Source: Pectobacterium punjabense
Lineage (GTDB): Bacteria; Pseudomonadota; Gammaproteobacteria; Enterobacterales; Enterobacteriaceae
Reading direction: 5' to 3'
Length of the DNA stretch: 64,000 nt
Assembly: GCF_012427845.1 (NCBI RefSeq)
Contig: NZ_CP038498.1
Span: forward strand, 806,001 to 870,000
Of the stretch, positions 63,297 to 64,000 are shown piece by piece. The notes beneath the pieces are model-generated. The model ran no database searches. It was not told the origin of the DNA and saw only the letters and a list, made by a program, of their open reading frames with translations. A program made the translations under genes and the position numbers. The stretch's first letter is position 1, and every line of letters begins with the position of its first letter.

Positions 63297-64000
63297 TTAT
63301 TTTTGCTCACAGCGAAGCAGTTGCGCCATCTCTTCATCGGACAATTGTGTGACGCGCTGAACTAACTCCTGTTCCATCCCGCTTTGCAGCAACTGGCGGG
63401 CGATGTTTAGCGCGCTAGATTTCATCCCTTCTTGTAGTCCTTCTTGTAGCCCCGCCTGCATCCCCTGCTCAAATCCCCTTTGGTGTAATTGTTGTGCAAT
63501 GGTCATTGTCTCCTCCTTATGCGTTGACAGGGGCTCAGCCACTGAATCAATGAACCTGTCTATGTCAGAGGTATTGCCCACTGTCGCGACGTACAGTAAT
63601 AATGCGTGCCGCAGTGGCAAAGACAGGTTCCAGTGTTCAAATAATAGCCCGATGTCGTGTGCCAATTCCAGCATATCCCGTGTGCGAATATGTTTTTGCA
63701 CAAGTTCCAGCAGTGCTGCACGACGGTGCGTTTTGATCTCTTCATCTGGAATAACGGTCAGGTCTATCAGCGGAAAGGCATGATGGTAAATCTGTGCTGC
63801 CAGTTCCGGATTGGTGAAATGATCCAACCACTGCATGCTATACGGGTAAGGACTCTGTTTGCCGTGATAGAACAGGAGCGGAATGACGACGGGTAACGAC
63901 CGATGGCCTTGTGATAAATGCTGCTGCATCGCATCAAGGCAATAGCGTAATAACCGGAAGGGCATTAGGTTGTCGGGTCGGCTTTGATGCTCTATGACGC
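63297..64000 (-). CDS. Rpn/YhgA-type recombination-promoting nuclease (5' end outside window)
   Basis: Reverse-strand gene whose start is beyond the window edge. The reading frame continues past the internal ATG at 63965 (ahead of it: EHQSRPDNL), which is typical of the Rpn/transposase_31 family. Visible are LPVVIPLLFYHGKQSPYPY near the start, and a C-terminal QxGxxEGMQ-type repeat (RGFEQGMQAGLQEGLQEGMK) before the end, also typical. Rpn proteins are DNA endonucleases of the PD-(D/E)XK fold; the catalytic residues lie outside the window. Confidence 0.85.
   Translation of the reverse strand, partial: VIEHQSRPDNLMPFRLLRYCLDAMQQHLSQGHRSLPVVIPLLFYHGKQSPYPYSMQWLDHFTNPELAAQIYHHAFPLIDLTVIPDEEIKTHRRAALLELVQKHIRTRDMLELAHDIGLLFEHWNLSLPLRHALLLYVATVGNTSDIDRFIDSVAEPLSTHKEETMTIAQQLHQRGFEQGMQAGLQEGLQEGMKSSALNIARQLLQSGMEQELVQRVTQLSDEEMAQLLRCEQK

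Overview
The window reads as enterobacterial chromosome, most likely Pectobacterium or a close soft-rot relative. The housekeeping genes (trhA, ygfZ, sdhE, rlmF, fldB, yhjE, xerD, dsbC, recJ, prfB, lysS, lpxP, ghxP, yjcE) are close to their E. coli counterparts. An ERIC element is present, and a plant-cell-wall gene (a rhamnogalacturonate lyase of the RhiE type) lies near the right end. The genus is an inference; no search was run.

Region by region. 1-15.7 kb is conserved core: HD-domain phosphohydrolase, trhA, ygfZ / sdhE-ygfX, rlmF, an STN-type lipoprotein, fldB, yhjE, the xerD-dsbC-recJ-prfB-lysS run (prfB with its programmed +1 frameshift), an AraC-type regulator and a LysE-type exporter. 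15.86-22.25 kb is a 6.4-kb integrated element in tRNA-Gly(CCC). 22.5-29.6 kb is core again: a SnoaL-like protein, a DUF1176 protein, lpxP, two very small reverse-strand ORFs (one resembling AzuC) behind a promoter flanked by two CRP sites, ghxP and yjcE. 29.9-45.0 kb is a complete Tad (Flp) pilus locus led by its own two-component system. 45.1-61.0 kb encodes a 3,234-residue repetitive surface or secreted protein followed by a tight four-gene cluster: TolC-like lipoprotein, periplasmic adaptor, GAF-adaptor fusion and M50-peptidase/adaptor fusion, with no ABC ATPase. 61.3-64 kb holds the lyase, a 74-bp tandem repeat and the end of an Rpn/YhgA-type nuclease gene.

The most striking item is the tRNA-Gly element. 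It encodes a tyrosine integrase, a frameshifted DUF4145 gene, a Rha-like regulator, a scaffold-like protein, a probable HK97-fold capsid protein and a 26-residue membrane peptide, but no terminase, portal, tail or polymerase that I can recognise. Its 1-kb non-coding centre carries four promoters of the T7/T3 single-subunit RNA polymerase class in two tandem pairs. The element has only two GATC sites in 6.4 kb and none in its last 4.6 kb, a bias known from T7 itself. I read it as a satellite (parasite) of T7-like phages: silent in the lysogen, switched on by the RNA polymerase of an infecting phage, and packaged in particles whose shell it at least partly supplies. Its integration left a readable trace: the original 3' end of the tRNA now sits at attR and pairs perfectly with the tRNA 5' acceptor strand, while the 3' end supplied by the element creates an A4-C69 mismatch in the present tRNA.

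Second in interest is the giant-protein locus, which looks like an export system built from a TolC-family protein, three HlyD-like adaptors and a site-2-protease-like membrane protein in place of an ABC transporter.
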